DNA of 64,000 nt from Marinomonas alcarazii (GTDB lineage: Bacteria; Pseudomonadota; Gammaproteobacteria; Pseudomonadales; Marinomonadaceae), in assembly GCF_003208215.1 (NCBI RefSeq), contig NZ_QKLW01000004.1, positions 62,001 to 126,000 on the forward strand, in the 5' to 3' direction. The first letter of the stretch is position 1. Each line of letters opens with the position of its first letter. Positions 1 through 7,360 of this stretch are shown here, one piece after another. The translations under genes and the position numbers were made by a program. The notes under the pieces are model-generated. The model made no database searches and had not been told where the DNA came from. It saw only the letters and a program-made list of their open reading frames with translations.

Positions 1-129
1 GCGGTTTCTGACTTCTTGTCAGAAGGCCAAGACGTGATTGTTAAAGTACTAGATGTTGATGCACGTGGTCGTATCAAGCTTTCTATGAAAGATGTAACTG
101 AAGAAGAAAAAGCAGCTTATACTGAATAA
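1..129 (+). CDS. pnp: Polyribonucleotide nucleotidyltransferase, C-terminal end (partial)
   Basis: Only the last 42 codons are in the window; the reading frame is open at the left edge and stops at 127-129. The translated end ([23 protein letters not shown], then IKLSMKD) is the second half of an S1 RNA-binding domain. Its wording matches the C-terminus of PNPase, the 3'-5' phosphorolytic exoribonuclease of the RNA degradosome. Ribosomal protein S1 has similar domains, but the short tail after IKLSMKD suits PNPase better. A terminator follows directly, so this is the end of its transcript. The identity rests on a short stretch. Confidence 0.8.
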   Translation, partial: AVSDFLSEGQDVIVKVLDVDARGRIKLSMKDVTEEEKAAYTE

Positions 130-154
130 TTTTTAGTGTAAATTGATGTAAAAG

Positions 155-179
155 GGCGCTATTTATAGCGCCTTTTTTT
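155..179 (+). terminator. Rho-independent terminator after pnp
   Basis: GGCGCTAT (155-162) and ATAGCGCC (165-172) form a perfect 8-bp stem with a 2-nt loop, followed by seven T. It lies 26 bp after the pnp stop codon. Confidence 0.9.
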
Positions 180-270
180 GTTTTTAATGGGTCTAATAGA
201 CTAGAATGAAAACATCATAAATAACACTCTCATTTGTTGTTTGACTGACTTATTAAACAAGGAAAAGCGC

Positions 271-861
271 ATGACGTTTAAAGTAGTAAGTGTATTGGCT
301 GCCAGTTTGGTGTTGGCTGCCTGCAGTAAAGATGTAGTAAATACCCCTGTTGCTGATGTTCCTGATTGTGTGTTTGCTGATGGTTCAAATCAAGCGGCAC
401 CAGAATGGGTGTGTGGTGCACCGGTTGAGGGTGTGGAATTATCTGCAGTTGGTTACAGTGAAAAGTCTGCAGCCGGCGCTAATTATATGAAGCAAATGGC
501 AACGACAGCTGCACGCGTAGAATTAGCTCAAGTACTAAGTGTTGATTTGCAAAACATGGTTAAGCAATATGTTGAAACGACAGGCGCTGCCGATGCTGAA
601 ACGGTTGATCGTGTTAACAGCGTGGTGACAAAACAAATAACTGAGCAAACCTTGATAGGATCTAAGGTCATTCGCCAGATGCCAACCCCAACGGGTGGTT
701 TAGTGGTGTTGGTTGGTTTAGACCCATCTCAAGCTGAAGGTATTGCTGAAAGTATTTTGCGTACATCTATGAGAAATGAAGCGGCTTTATTTCAGAAATT
801 AGAATCTGAAAAGAGTTTTGATGAATTGGCTTCTGAGATAGCAAAACGACGTGCTAATTAA
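271..861 (+). CDS. LPP20-family outer-membrane lipoprotein
   Basis: A 196-residue protein with a lipoprotein signal: short basic start, hydrophobic stretch and lipobox LAAC with the lipidated Cys at residue 18. The ATG at 271 is chosen because an AAGGA-type ribosome site lies just upstream and it gives a complete signal peptide; an upstream TTG in frame would spoil it. After a Cys-containing N-terminal part (DCVFADG, PEWVCG), the body (AVGYSEKS, then AAGANYMKQMATTAARVELA) resembles the LPP20/DUF4136-like fold of lipoproteins that are often found near flagellar genes in Vibrio and Campylobacterota. Here it stands alone between pnp and a thioesterase gene. The substrate or role is not evident. 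Confidence 0.7.
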   Translation: MTFKVVSVLAASLVLAACSKDVVNTPVADVPDCVFADGSNQAAPEWVCGAPVEGVELSAVGYSEKSAAGANYMKQMATTAARVELAQVLSVDLQNMVKQYVETTGAADAETVDRVNSVVTKQITEQTLIGSKVIRQMPTPTGGLVVLVGLDPSQAEGIAESILRTSMRNEAALFQKLESEKSFDELASEIAKRRAN

Positions 862-870
862 TGGATGAAC

Positions 871-905
871 GATGGGAGACAGGGTTATCTTGTCTTCCAT
901 CATTT
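871..905. terminator. Terminator between the convergent lipoprotein and thioesterase genes
   Basis: Arms at 871-883 and 889-901 pair over 13 bp (two G-U pairs) with a 5-nt loop, followed by ATTTT on the plus strand. The short T tract makes it a moderate terminator. Confidence 0.65.
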
Positions 906-918
906 TCCGGAATAGGTG

Positions 919-1329
919 TTAAACACCTTCTTCTTCGTCAAAGATGGGTGTCGGCTTTTTATTGCTGTCTACTGCCACAAAATTAAAATGCCCAGTGACG
1001 GCTTTTGTGCGTTTGTCGCTGTCGAGCTGTTCAAGAAAAATAGACACTTCTACTTTTAATGACGTTCTGCCAACGTGAACTACGCGGGCGATAAGTTCAA
1101 CCAGAATGCCAGATGGGATTGGTTGTTTAAAATCGACTTGCTCTGTTGAAATGGTAACCATGGTTTTTCTTGAAAACCGAGTGGCTGCAATGTAAGCAAC
1201 TTCGTCCATCCATTGTAAAGCGATGCCGCCAAATAATGTGTCGTAATGGTTTGTCGTGCCAGGGAAAACCATTTTGGCCACGCGTGTTTCTGAAATTTCT
1301 TCTCGTTTTTGGATGAGTAGCTTGTTCAT
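919..1329 (-). CDS. Acyl-CoA thioesterase, hotdog fold (YciA-like)
   Basis: A 136-residue single hotdog domain. Residues 22-43 carry the family signature: FPG, then N27, LFGG (32-35) and the helix with D42 (QWMDEVA), which contains the catalytic Asp/Asn region of YciA/BFIT-type acyl-CoA hydrolases. The following strand (STEQVDFKQPI, then GRTSLKVEV) also fits. These enzymes hydrolyse acyl-CoA to free acid and CoA in the cytosol; chain-length preference cannot be read from sequence. The gene starts face to face with the DUF3080 gene: the two ATG codons share bases in the palindrome CATG at 1327-1330. Confidence 0.85.
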   Translation of the reverse strand: MNKLLIQKREEISETRVAKMVFPGTTNHYDTLFGGIALQWMDEVAYIAATRFSRKTMVTISTEQVDFKQPIPSGILVELIARVVHVGRTSLKVEVSIFLEQLDSDKRTKAVTGHFNFVAVDSNKKPTPIFDEEEGV

Positions 1330-2353
1330 GTTAATAAAGCCTTTTCGTTCTTATCTTCTGTTGTTCGCTATTATACTCGTTGTTGGCGGTTGTGATACTC
1401 GCTTTAAAGGTGAAGCTTTTCTGAATGAATATGTCGTAGATTTAAATCGCTCTCAGTCATTGTCGATTTCTTCTCCTGCGATTGTTATGCCGAAAACGTT
1501 TCCTTCAGCACGATATAGACAGCAAACTTTAAGCCAATTTGATATTGGTTTATTGGATTTTCTTTCTCTACAGCAATGTGATGTAGGGGCTGTTGCCGGA
1601 AGAAAGAACAGTATTCTAGGTAAGGTAATGCCTGATAGTCAGCGATTTTTGTACGAACTAGATATTATTCGTGCGATTGAGTCCTGCGATATTAAGAATG
1701 AATCCTTGTCAGAAGAATTGCACCAAGTCGCTGCGCAGAAAAGACTTGAATTGTCTAAAGCGTTCTCAAATGCACTTTTTAATGGCGTAGAAAGCGATGC
1801 CTTTTTCAGCCTATCGAATGGTTATTTGCCACTTAATTACTCTACGGCGGAGCAGCAGGAGTTGTTAGATTCACTTAATCGATTGGTGGTGATTGGCGAG
1901 AATTTGCAAGATTTACCTGTGATTGATGCTGGGACTTTTGAGGATGATCTGAAGGTCTTGATAGACAGTGAATATGCTGGACGTTTATTGTATTCGTTAG
2001 CGCGTATAGCGGATTATTTAAATCTTGTTGCGAGTAATGTGCATGCTTTAAATGAAGAGGTTTGTGGTGCGCCAATGACATTTTTAAAGCAACAATTTGA
2101 GACACATTATGTGCAGAAAATTCAGCCATATATGGGGCGAATTAACCGTGGTGCTTATCAGGTATTACCGCTGTTAAATCAATTATTCCAAATAAGTCAG
2201 CCGCTAAGTATCGAAATGGCTGAGTTTTCAAGTCAATTTTCTTTGCAGCAAAAAGGAAGTGAATGGCAGCGTTATCAGTCGGCGTCTCAGTATCATGCTA
2301 AAGAGTGGAGTGCATTATTCGAGCGCTGCTCTGTCTCAATTCAAGATCGTTAG
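1328..2353 (+). CDS. DUF3080 family lipoprotein
   Basis: A 341-residue protein starting at ATG 1328, chosen because the next residues form a signal peptide (basic KPFR, hydrophobic stretch) ending in a lipobox VGGC with Cys22. A longer upstream extension in the same frame only overlaps the thioesterase gene. The remainder is mostly helical, with conserved-looking stretches such as LSQFDIGLLDFLSLQQCDV, and fits the DUF3080 family of gammaproteobacterial lipoproteins of unknown function. The stop codon overlaps the stop of the convergent small gene by 4 bp. The family call is from memory of similar sequences. Confidence 0.65.
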   Translation: MLIKPFRSYLLLFAIILVVGGCDTRFKGEAFLNEYVVDLNRSQSLSISSPAIVMPKTFPSARYRQQTLSQFDIGLLDFLSLQQCDVGAVAGRKNSILGKVMPDSQRFLYELDIIRAIESCDIKNESLSEELHQVAAQKRLELSKAFSNALFNGVESDAFFSLSNGYLPLNYSTAEQQELLDSLNRLVVIGENLQDLPVIDAGTFEDDLKVLIDSEYAGRLLYSLARIADYLNLVASNVHALNEEVCGAPMTFLKQQFETHYVQKIQPYMGRINRGAYQVLPLLNQLFQISQPLSIEMAEFSSQFSLQQKGSEWQRYQSASQYHAKEWSALFERCSVSIQDR

Positions 2354-2673
2354 ATGCGAACACTCAGCTGTTGTTCTAAGCTTTCAACGGCATCATATTG
2401 GTAAGCAGGGCCATTCGCTAAAGGTTCTTGGCTTAATGCTTTTAAAAGAGCGATGTTCGCGATCGGGTTCTCACCAATGTTGTGGGAAAACTGCATTGGC
2501 CGAGTCAGAGCATGAGGCTGATGAAAGCTTAATTCATCATCTGCGTTCATGATAGACGGGCCTGGTTGATTGAAGAGGCTCATCAATAAAGCGAAATTAG
2601 CGTTTCCAGATACAGCTTGGCCCGCTTTACTGCTTTGAGTTACCTGCGTTTCAATAATTTCTCTTATATTCAT
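2350..2673 (-). CDS. Small hypothetical protein
   Basis: A 107-residue soluble protein with no signal peptide or membrane segment. The N-terminal half contains a hydrophobic segment, ANFALLMSLF, and the C-terminal half contains NPIANIALLKALSQ. The gene has its own divergent upstream region, and its stop overlaps that of the DUF3080 gene by 4 bp. The pattern weakly recalls small uncharacterised proteins next to DUF3080 genes in other gammaproteobacteria, but I do not recognise a family and give no function. Confidence 0.55.
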   Translation of the reverse strand: MNIREIIETQVTQSSKAGQAVSGNANFALLMSLFNQPGPSIMNADDELSFHQPHALTRPMQFSHNIGENPIANIALLKALSQEPLANGPAYQYDAVESLEQQLSVRI

Positions 2674-2986
2674 TTGTGTACCTAGTTAGCCACTCTTAAA
2701 TTAGCTATCGGCACAGATAAAATTTTCTTAAAGAAAACAGGTAAATAAAAGAAGGCTGAGTTGTGCTAGGTGGTGATGAAAGAAAAGAATATGATGTGAT
2801 ATTTGTCTCTGAGGCATACAAAAACGCTGTTTTTGTATGATTATTCATCACTTTTTTGTTCCATCTATAGCTCAAAGTAATTAAGCATCGTACTATAATG
2901 CAGTTAGATCAATGAGGTTTTTAGGGTCTGGTGCTTCTATATAGAATTAATGAACCGCTTAATTTGACTGCGGTAAGGCATAATGC
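2674..2986. other. Divergent intergenic region with a perfect dyad and a candidate promoter
   Basis: This 313-bp spacer lies between the small minus-strand gene and the GGDEF gene. An 11-bp perfect inverted repeat (arms 2815-2825 and 2829-2839, 3-nt spacer) sits in the middle. It is not placed to terminate either gene. A TATAAT hexamer at 2894-2899 may be the -10 element for the GGDEF gene, but its -35 is poor. Nothing else is recognisable. Confidence 0.45.
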
Positions 2987-4051
2987 ATGCATAATATTAA
3001 TGAATTGATCGATAATGTTAGACACAATGAAGAGATAGCACGCAAATTTTTTGAAATTGAGCGTTGTATTCTTTCGATTGGTCGCTGTGATCAGTTTGTT
3101 TCGACTCTTACTAAAGAAGTGCAAAAACAATTCAATGTTCCTTATGTTTGGGTGAATTTAATCAACGAGGCTCCTTTGTCTCATTTGATTGAAAGCTTGG
3201 AAAAAATGCCTGATCTACGCGATAGGGTGTTATTTACAAGACGCCGTTCAATGATTGATATCATTAAATCTAGCAATAAAACAGTTTTGGTTAATACCAA
3301 TCTAAGCCGCTGTTGGGAGATTATCCCAGCGGTTTACCGAGATATCATTTCGTCCGTTGCTATTTCGCCTTTAACGATTGATGGTGAGCTTGTGGGTTTA
3401 TTTTGTCAGGCTGATTCGGACAGTACTCGCTACGATGCCACTACAAAAGACACTTTCTTACTTGATCAGTTGGCCATCAAAATTTCCATTTGCCTTAGCA
3501 ATGTGACAGCAAGAGAAAAGCTTGAATATTTGGCGACTCGAGATCCCTTGACTGGTTTGTTAAACCGCCGACAATTAGAGTTAATGTTAGACCGCGAATT
3601 CGCTCGCTCTAAGATGCAGGAGCGTGATTTAACGGTGGTTTTTATTGACTGCGATGCTTTCAAATCGATTAATGACACATTAGGCCATAACTGTGGTGAT
3701 GAGGTGTTGGAATACATCGCCAAGCGGCTATTAAAATATGTACACAAGCAAGGGTTGGCATTTCGGTTTGCTGGTGACGAATTTGTTTTTGTTATGCCGG
3801 GTAAAAGCTATGAGCAGGCCATTCTCATCGCTGAATCTATTCAGGAATATCTACAATCTAATCCATTAAGGTACAAATCTAACCTTGTACCTATTACTAT
3901 TAGCTACGGTGGTGCTAGTGTGTCATCTGACAGACCAAGTAACTATAAACATCTGTTGAAGATCGCAGATGAGCGTCTCTATGATTATAAAAATAACCGT
4001 AAAAGATTAGTGCCTACAAAGGTGTTCAAGTTTTTAAACAGGCTGAGATAA
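2987..4051 (+). CDS. GAF/DUF484-like sensor with GGDEF (AGDEF) domain, putative diguanylate cyclase
   Basis: A 354-residue cytosolic protein without membrane segments. Residues about 1-175 resemble the DUF484/GAF sensory fold (VPYVWVNL, VAISPLTIDGELVGLF). A linker helix leads to a GGDEF domain starting at RDPLTGLLNRR (185-195), with FIDCDAFKSIND carrying the metal-binding Asp. The signature loop reads AGDEF (262-266) instead of GGDEF. AGDEF variants can be active, so c-di-GMP synthesis from GTP is plausible. The allosteric RxxD inhibition site is absent (residues 253-256 are HKQG). The gene stands alone, and its target is unknown. Confidence 0.8.
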   Translation: MHNINELIDNVRHNEEIARKFFEIERCILSIGRCDQFVSTLTKEVQKQFNVPYVWVNLINEAPLSHLIESLEKMPDLRDRVLFTRRRSMIDIIKSSNKTVLVNTNLSRCWEIIPAVYRDIISSVAISPLTIDGELVGLFCQADSDSTRYDATTKDTFLLDQLAIKISICLSNVTAREKLEYLATRDPLTGLLNRRQLELMLDREFARSKMQERDLTVVFIDCDAFKSINDTLGHNCGDEVLEYIAKRLLKYVHKQGLAFRFAGDEFVFVMPGKSYEQAILIAESIQEYLQSNPLRYKSNLVPITISYGGASVSSDRPSNYKHLLKIADERLYDYKNNRKRLVPTKVFKFLNRLR

Positions 4052-4053
4052 AA

Positions 4054-4068
4054 TGTAATTTTATTACA
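4054..4068. promoter_or_regulatory. Putative HexR operator upstream of glk-zwf-eda
   Basis: TGTAATTTTATTACA is a perfect 6-3-6 palindrome and matches exactly the HexR operator consensus I know from Shewanella and related gammaproteobacteria (TGTAAT-WWW-ATTACA). It lies inside a longer 9-bp-arm dyad (4050-4072), immediately after the GGDEF stop codon and 86 bp before glk. HexR senses KDPG and controls Entner-Doudoroff genes, the function encoded just downstream. The same dyad is a poor terminator because the stem is AT-rich. Confidence 0.65.
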
Positions 4069-4153
4069 TTTTAGCCTTTGTTTTTTCAGGGTTGCGGTAT
4101 TTTTCACCTCATTTTTGTTGTAAAATTTCAAGAAAATTAAATAGGGTTCGTTT

Positions 4154-5128
4154 ATGTCCCATGCTTTAATCGCCGATCTCGGCGGAACTAATGCGCGCTT
4201 TGCCTTGGTTCCCATTCATCAGTATGAGCCTCTAGAAGTAAGAGTGCTTCCCTGTGAAAATTATGAAACCTTTTTTGATGCTGCTGCCGATTACATTGAA
4301 AATTGCAGTGTCGGAATGGATGATATTGACGCTGTAGTGCTAGCGATTGCAGGTCCTGTAAATCAGCCGGTGATTAGGTTCTCTAATAATCCATGGCAGT
4401 TTACTCGTAGCGAAGTAGAGTCGTATTTTGGTGACAATAAAGCGGTTGCTTTGTTGAATGATTTTGATGCTGTTGGTCACTGCCTAGAAATCTTGACTCC
4501 TCAGGATTTGGTGGTGGTTGGCGAACGATCTGAAGTAGATCCCAAAGGCGCTTGTTGGGTGGTTGGGGCTGGGACAGGTCTTGGTGTCGCCTGTGTTGTT
4601 CCGCAAGATCATGGCCCAAATATTGTTTTGCCAGGCGAAGGTGGTCATGTTGATTTGTCTGCTTGTAATGACGTCGAGGATAATATTTTAAAGTTTCTTC
4701 GTACTCGTCATCATAGAGTTTCTGCTGAACGAGTCCTATCTGGCATGGGGTTGGAAAATATTTACGAAGCGTTGGCCTTGCAACAAGGTATTAAAAAGCG
4801 TTTAACTGCACCTGAAATAGGTGACGCGTTGAAATTGGGTAATGATCCGATAGCGACAGCGACCTTGGATCAGTTTTTTGTCTTTTTAGGACGAGTGATT
4901 GGCGATTTGGTGTTGTCGGTTGAATCCCGCGGAGGGGTTTATATTGCCGGTGGTATTGTGCCTCGTTATCTAAAAGAAATTCTGAAAAGTAGCTTTCGTG
5001 ACGCGATGCAGGATAAAGGTCGTATGAAAGATTTCGTGTCACCGATTCCTACGTTTGTTGTGATGTCTGAATACCCAGGGCTGATGGGCTGCGCATGTTA
5101 TGCATCTCATCTAGTATCGAAAGCCTAG
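4154..5128 (+). CDS. glk: Glucokinase
   Basis: A 324-residue cytosolic enzyme (E. coli Glk has 321) that phosphorylates glucose with ATP to glucose 6-phosphate. It has the N-terminal phosphate-binding motif DLGGTNAR (8-15), the catalytic Asp in LNDFDAVGH (D103), the second glycine motif GAGTGLGVA and the sugar-binding GEGGH. It is the first gene of a three-gene operon with zwf (20 bp downstream) and eda. This puts glucose entry, oxidation and KDPG cleavage together and points to an Entner-Doudoroff route. The edd and pgl genes needed for the intervening steps are not in the window. Confidence 0.97.
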   Translation: MSHALIADLGGTNARFALVPIHQYEPLEVRVLPCENYETFFDAAADYIENCSVGMDDIDAVVLAIAGPVNQPVIRFSNNPWQFTRSEVESYFGDNKAVALLNDFDAVGHCLEILTPQDLVVVGERSEVDPKGACWVVGAGTGLGVACVVPQDHGPNIVLPGEGGHVDLSACNDVEDNILKFLRTRHHRVSAERVLSGMGLENIYEALALQQGIKKRLTAPEIGDALKLGNDPIATATLDQFFVFLGRVIGDLVLSVESRGGVYIAGGIVPRYLKEILKSSFRDAMQDKGRMKDFVSPIPTFVVMSEYPGLMGCACYASHLVSKA

Positions 5129-5148
5129 ATTTAGTTGGAGAGTAAAGA

Positions 5149-6624
5149 ATGAAGGCCAGTTTAAAAGCCTGTGATGTTGTAATTTTTGGTGGCGGTGGTG
5201 ATCTTGCGATGCGTAAGTTATTACCGGCTTTATACCATTTAGATATGGATGGTTTGCTTGCTCCAACAACACGAATTATTGGTGCTTCTCGACGAGAAGT
5301 GACTACGGAAGATTATCAAGCAAAAATTCGAACGGCACTTGATGAGTTTGTACCTTCTAGCATTGGCGACAGCAAAACATGGGAACGTTTTAAAAAGCGT
5401 TTGAGTTATGTCTCGGTTGATGCGCAGCAGGAATCGGATTTTGTTCGTTTGAATGACCATCAAGTCGGAGGCGATGATCGTGATGTTGTTTTCTATCTTG
5501 CGACTTCCCCTGATTTATTTGGTTCTATTTGTTCATCATTAGCGGCGCATGGTTTAAATGCTGAACGCATGCGTGTGGTATTAGAGAAACCACTAGGCCG
5601 TGACCTTGTTTCTTCTCGTGCTATAAATGATGAGGTAATGAAAAACTTTACGGAACAGCAAGCGTTTCGTATCGATCATTACTTAGGTAAAGAGACAGTA
5701 CAAAACTTGTTGGCTATCCGTTTTGGTAACACACTTTTCGAACCTCTATGGGACAGTGCGCATATAGATAATGTGCAGATTACTGTATCCGAAACAGTCG
5801 GAGTGGAAGGTCGCTGGGGGTATTATGATAATGCCGGCGCTATGCGTGATATGGTGCAAAACCATTTGATTCAGCTGCTTTGCTTGGTGGCGATGGAGCC
5901 ACCGGGTCGCATGGATGCCGATTCAGTACGAGATGAAAAAATTAAAGTACTAAAAGCTTTGCGTCCAATTGCTGGTGCTAATGCTTATACCAAAACTGTC
6001 CGTGGCCAGTATGCAAAAGGCATGATCAAAGGCAAGGAAGTGAAAGGTTACTTTGATGAAGAGGGCAGTAACCCGAATTCAAGAACGGAAACCTTTGTGG
6101 CTTTGCGTGCCGATATTGATAACTGGCGTTGGGCTGGCGTACCTTTCTATTTAAGAACTGGTAAGCGCCTTGGTCAGCGTTATTCTGAGATTGTGATTCA
6201 ATTTAAGGCTGTTCCTCATAGTATTTTTAGTGACGAGAGTAACCGCCAACTACAGCGTAATCAGTTGATCATTCGTCTTCAGCCAGAAGAAAAAATCTCG
6301 TTGACTGTGATGAATAAGGTACCTGGCGCAAGTGAGGGTATGAACCTTCAGCCTGTTGATTTGAACTTGAGTCTGACAGAAGCCTTCAATGACAAACGTA
6401 GTCCAGAAGCGTATGAACGACTATTGCTTGATGTAATGCGTAACGATGCTACTTTGTTTATGCGCTACGATGAAGTGGAAGCGGCTTGGAAATGGGTCGA
6501 TGGTATTATGTCTGCATGGAGTCAAACTAGTGAGCGTCCAAAAGAATATGCTTCTGGTTCATGGGGGCCGGCTGCATCTATGGCTCTGCCTATTAAAGAT
6601 GGCCGTAATTGGCACGATTATTAA
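5149..6624 (+). CDS. zwf: Glucose-6-phosphate 1-dehydrogenase
   Basis: A 491-residue enzyme (typical length about 490) oxidising glucose 6-phosphate to 6-phosphogluconolactone with NAD(P)+. The Rossmann motif reads GGGGDLAMRKL (14-24), a small variation on the usual GASGDLA. EKPLGRD (146-152) and the substrate-binding active-site motif RIDHYLGKE (174-182, catalytic His 177) are intact. A good ribosome site (GGAG) lies before ATG 5149. It sits between glk and eda in one apparent transcript. The extra glycines in the nucleotide-binding loop do not by themselves indicate the coenzyme preference. Confidence 0.97.
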   Translation: MKASLKACDVVIFGGGGDLAMRKLLPALYHLDMDGLLAPTTRIIGASRREVTTEDYQAKIRTALDEFVPSSIGDSKTWERFKKRLSYVSVDAQQESDFVRLNDHQVGGDDRDVVFYLATSPDLFGSICSSLAAHGLNAERMRVVLEKPLGRDLVSSRAINDEVMKNFTEQQAFRIDHYLGKETVQNLLAIRFGNTLFEPLWDSAHIDNVQITVSETVGVEGRWGYYDNAGAMRDMVQNHLIQLLCLVAMEPPGRMDADSVRDEKIKVLKALRPIAGANAYTKTVRGQYAKGMIKGKEVKGYFDEEGSNPNSRTETFVALRADIDNWRWAGVPFYLRTGKRLGQRYSEIVIQFKAVPHSIFSDESNRQLQRNQLIIRLQPEEKISLTVMNKVPGASEGMNLQPVDLNLSLTEAFNDKRSPEAYERLLLDVMRNDATLFMRYDEVEAAWKWVDGIMSAWSQTSERPKEYASGSWGPAASMALPIKDGRNWHDY

Positions 6625-6647
6625 GTTTTAAAGAAAGGAAAATTTCA

Positions 6648-7274
6648 ATGACCACTTCTTATACTGCTGAGCAGGTAATGACTGCAACTCCTGTTGTGCC
6701 TGTTATTGTTGTTGATGACGTAGAACAAGCTGTTGCATTAGGTAAAGCACTTGTTGCAGGTGGAGTGCCTGTTTTAGAAGTTACTTTGCGTACACCTGCA
6801 GCCTTGGAAGCCATTGCGGCGCTTCGTAAAGAAGTTCCAGAGGCGATTGTCGGTGCGGGAACCGTGTGTTCTCGTGAGCAATATGTTCAGGCAATCGAGG
6901 CTGGCTCTCAGTTTATTATTAGCCCTGGGATGACTGCGGATTTATTGGCTGTTGGTAAAGAATATGATGTTCCTTATTTACCTGCTGTCGCAACCATCTC
7001 GGATATATTGTTGGGGATGGAATACGGTTATGACCGTTTCAAATTTTTCCCAGCAGAGGTGAATGGTGGTGTTAAAGCTCTGAAAGCGTTCGGAGGTCCA
7101 TTGCCGCAAATTAAATTCTGCCCAACAGGTGGTATTGGTGCGAATAATTTCCGCGAGTACTTGGCTCTGCCTAACGTACTTTGTGTTGGCGGATCTTGGA
7201 TTGTGCCTATGGATTTGGTTCGTGCTGGAAAGTGGGATGAAATTACAGAGCTGGCAAAATCTGTAAGCCAGTAA
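6648..7274 (+). CDS. eda: 2-keto-3-deoxy-6-phosphogluconate (KDPG) aldolase
   Basis: A 208-residue class I aldolase that cleaves KDPG to pyruvate and glyceraldehyde 3-phosphate. The Schiff-base lysine is K132 in FKFFPAE (131-137). The acid/base glutamate E44 and R48 lie in LEVTLRT. The phosphate-binding PTGGIG is at 159-164. The ATG at 6648 follows an AAAGGA ribosome site; the frame is open further upstream into the end of zwf, but that extension has no homologous look. It is the last gene of the glk-zwf-eda operon, followed by a strong terminator. Confidence 0.97.
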   Translation: MTTSYTAEQVMTATPVVPVIVVDDVEQAVALGKALVAGGVPVLEVTLRTPAALEAIAALRKEVPEAIVGAGTVCSREQYVQAIEAGSQFIISPGMTADLLAVGKEYDVPYLPAVATISDILLGMEYGYDRFKFFPAEVNGGVKALKAFGGPLPQIKFCPTGGIGANNFREYLALPNVLCVGGSWIVPMDLVRAGKWDEITELAKSVSQ

Positions 7275-7305
7275 TTTACTGCTTTTCATTTTTTTTGAGT
7301 CAATT

Positions 7306-7340
7306 AAAAAGGGAAAGAGCATTTGCTCTTTCCCTTTTTT
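7306..7340. terminator. Bidirectional terminator between eda and phoH-like gene
   Basis: A 15-bp perfect stem (7306-7320 with 7325-7339), loop ATTT, A-rich on the left and T-rich on the right. It can therefore end both the eda transcript and the convergent minus-strand transcript. Confidence 0.92.
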
Positions 7341-7360
7341 AGTCGCTGTTGTTCTGTTAT

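Noticed and set aside
1..129. Ribosomal protein S1 (rpsA) end
   Set aside because: The S1-type domain ends with the short tail expected for PNPase, while rpsA would usually be followed by ihfB, which is not here.
1256..1327. N-terminal extension of the DUF3080 gene
   Set aside because: It overlaps the thioesterase gene and would bury the lipoprotein signal peptide 24 residues in.
4050..4072. Terminator of the GGDEF gene
   Set aside because: The dyad is AT-rich with no GC stem and overlaps the stop codon; the exact operator match before a glucose operon explains it better.
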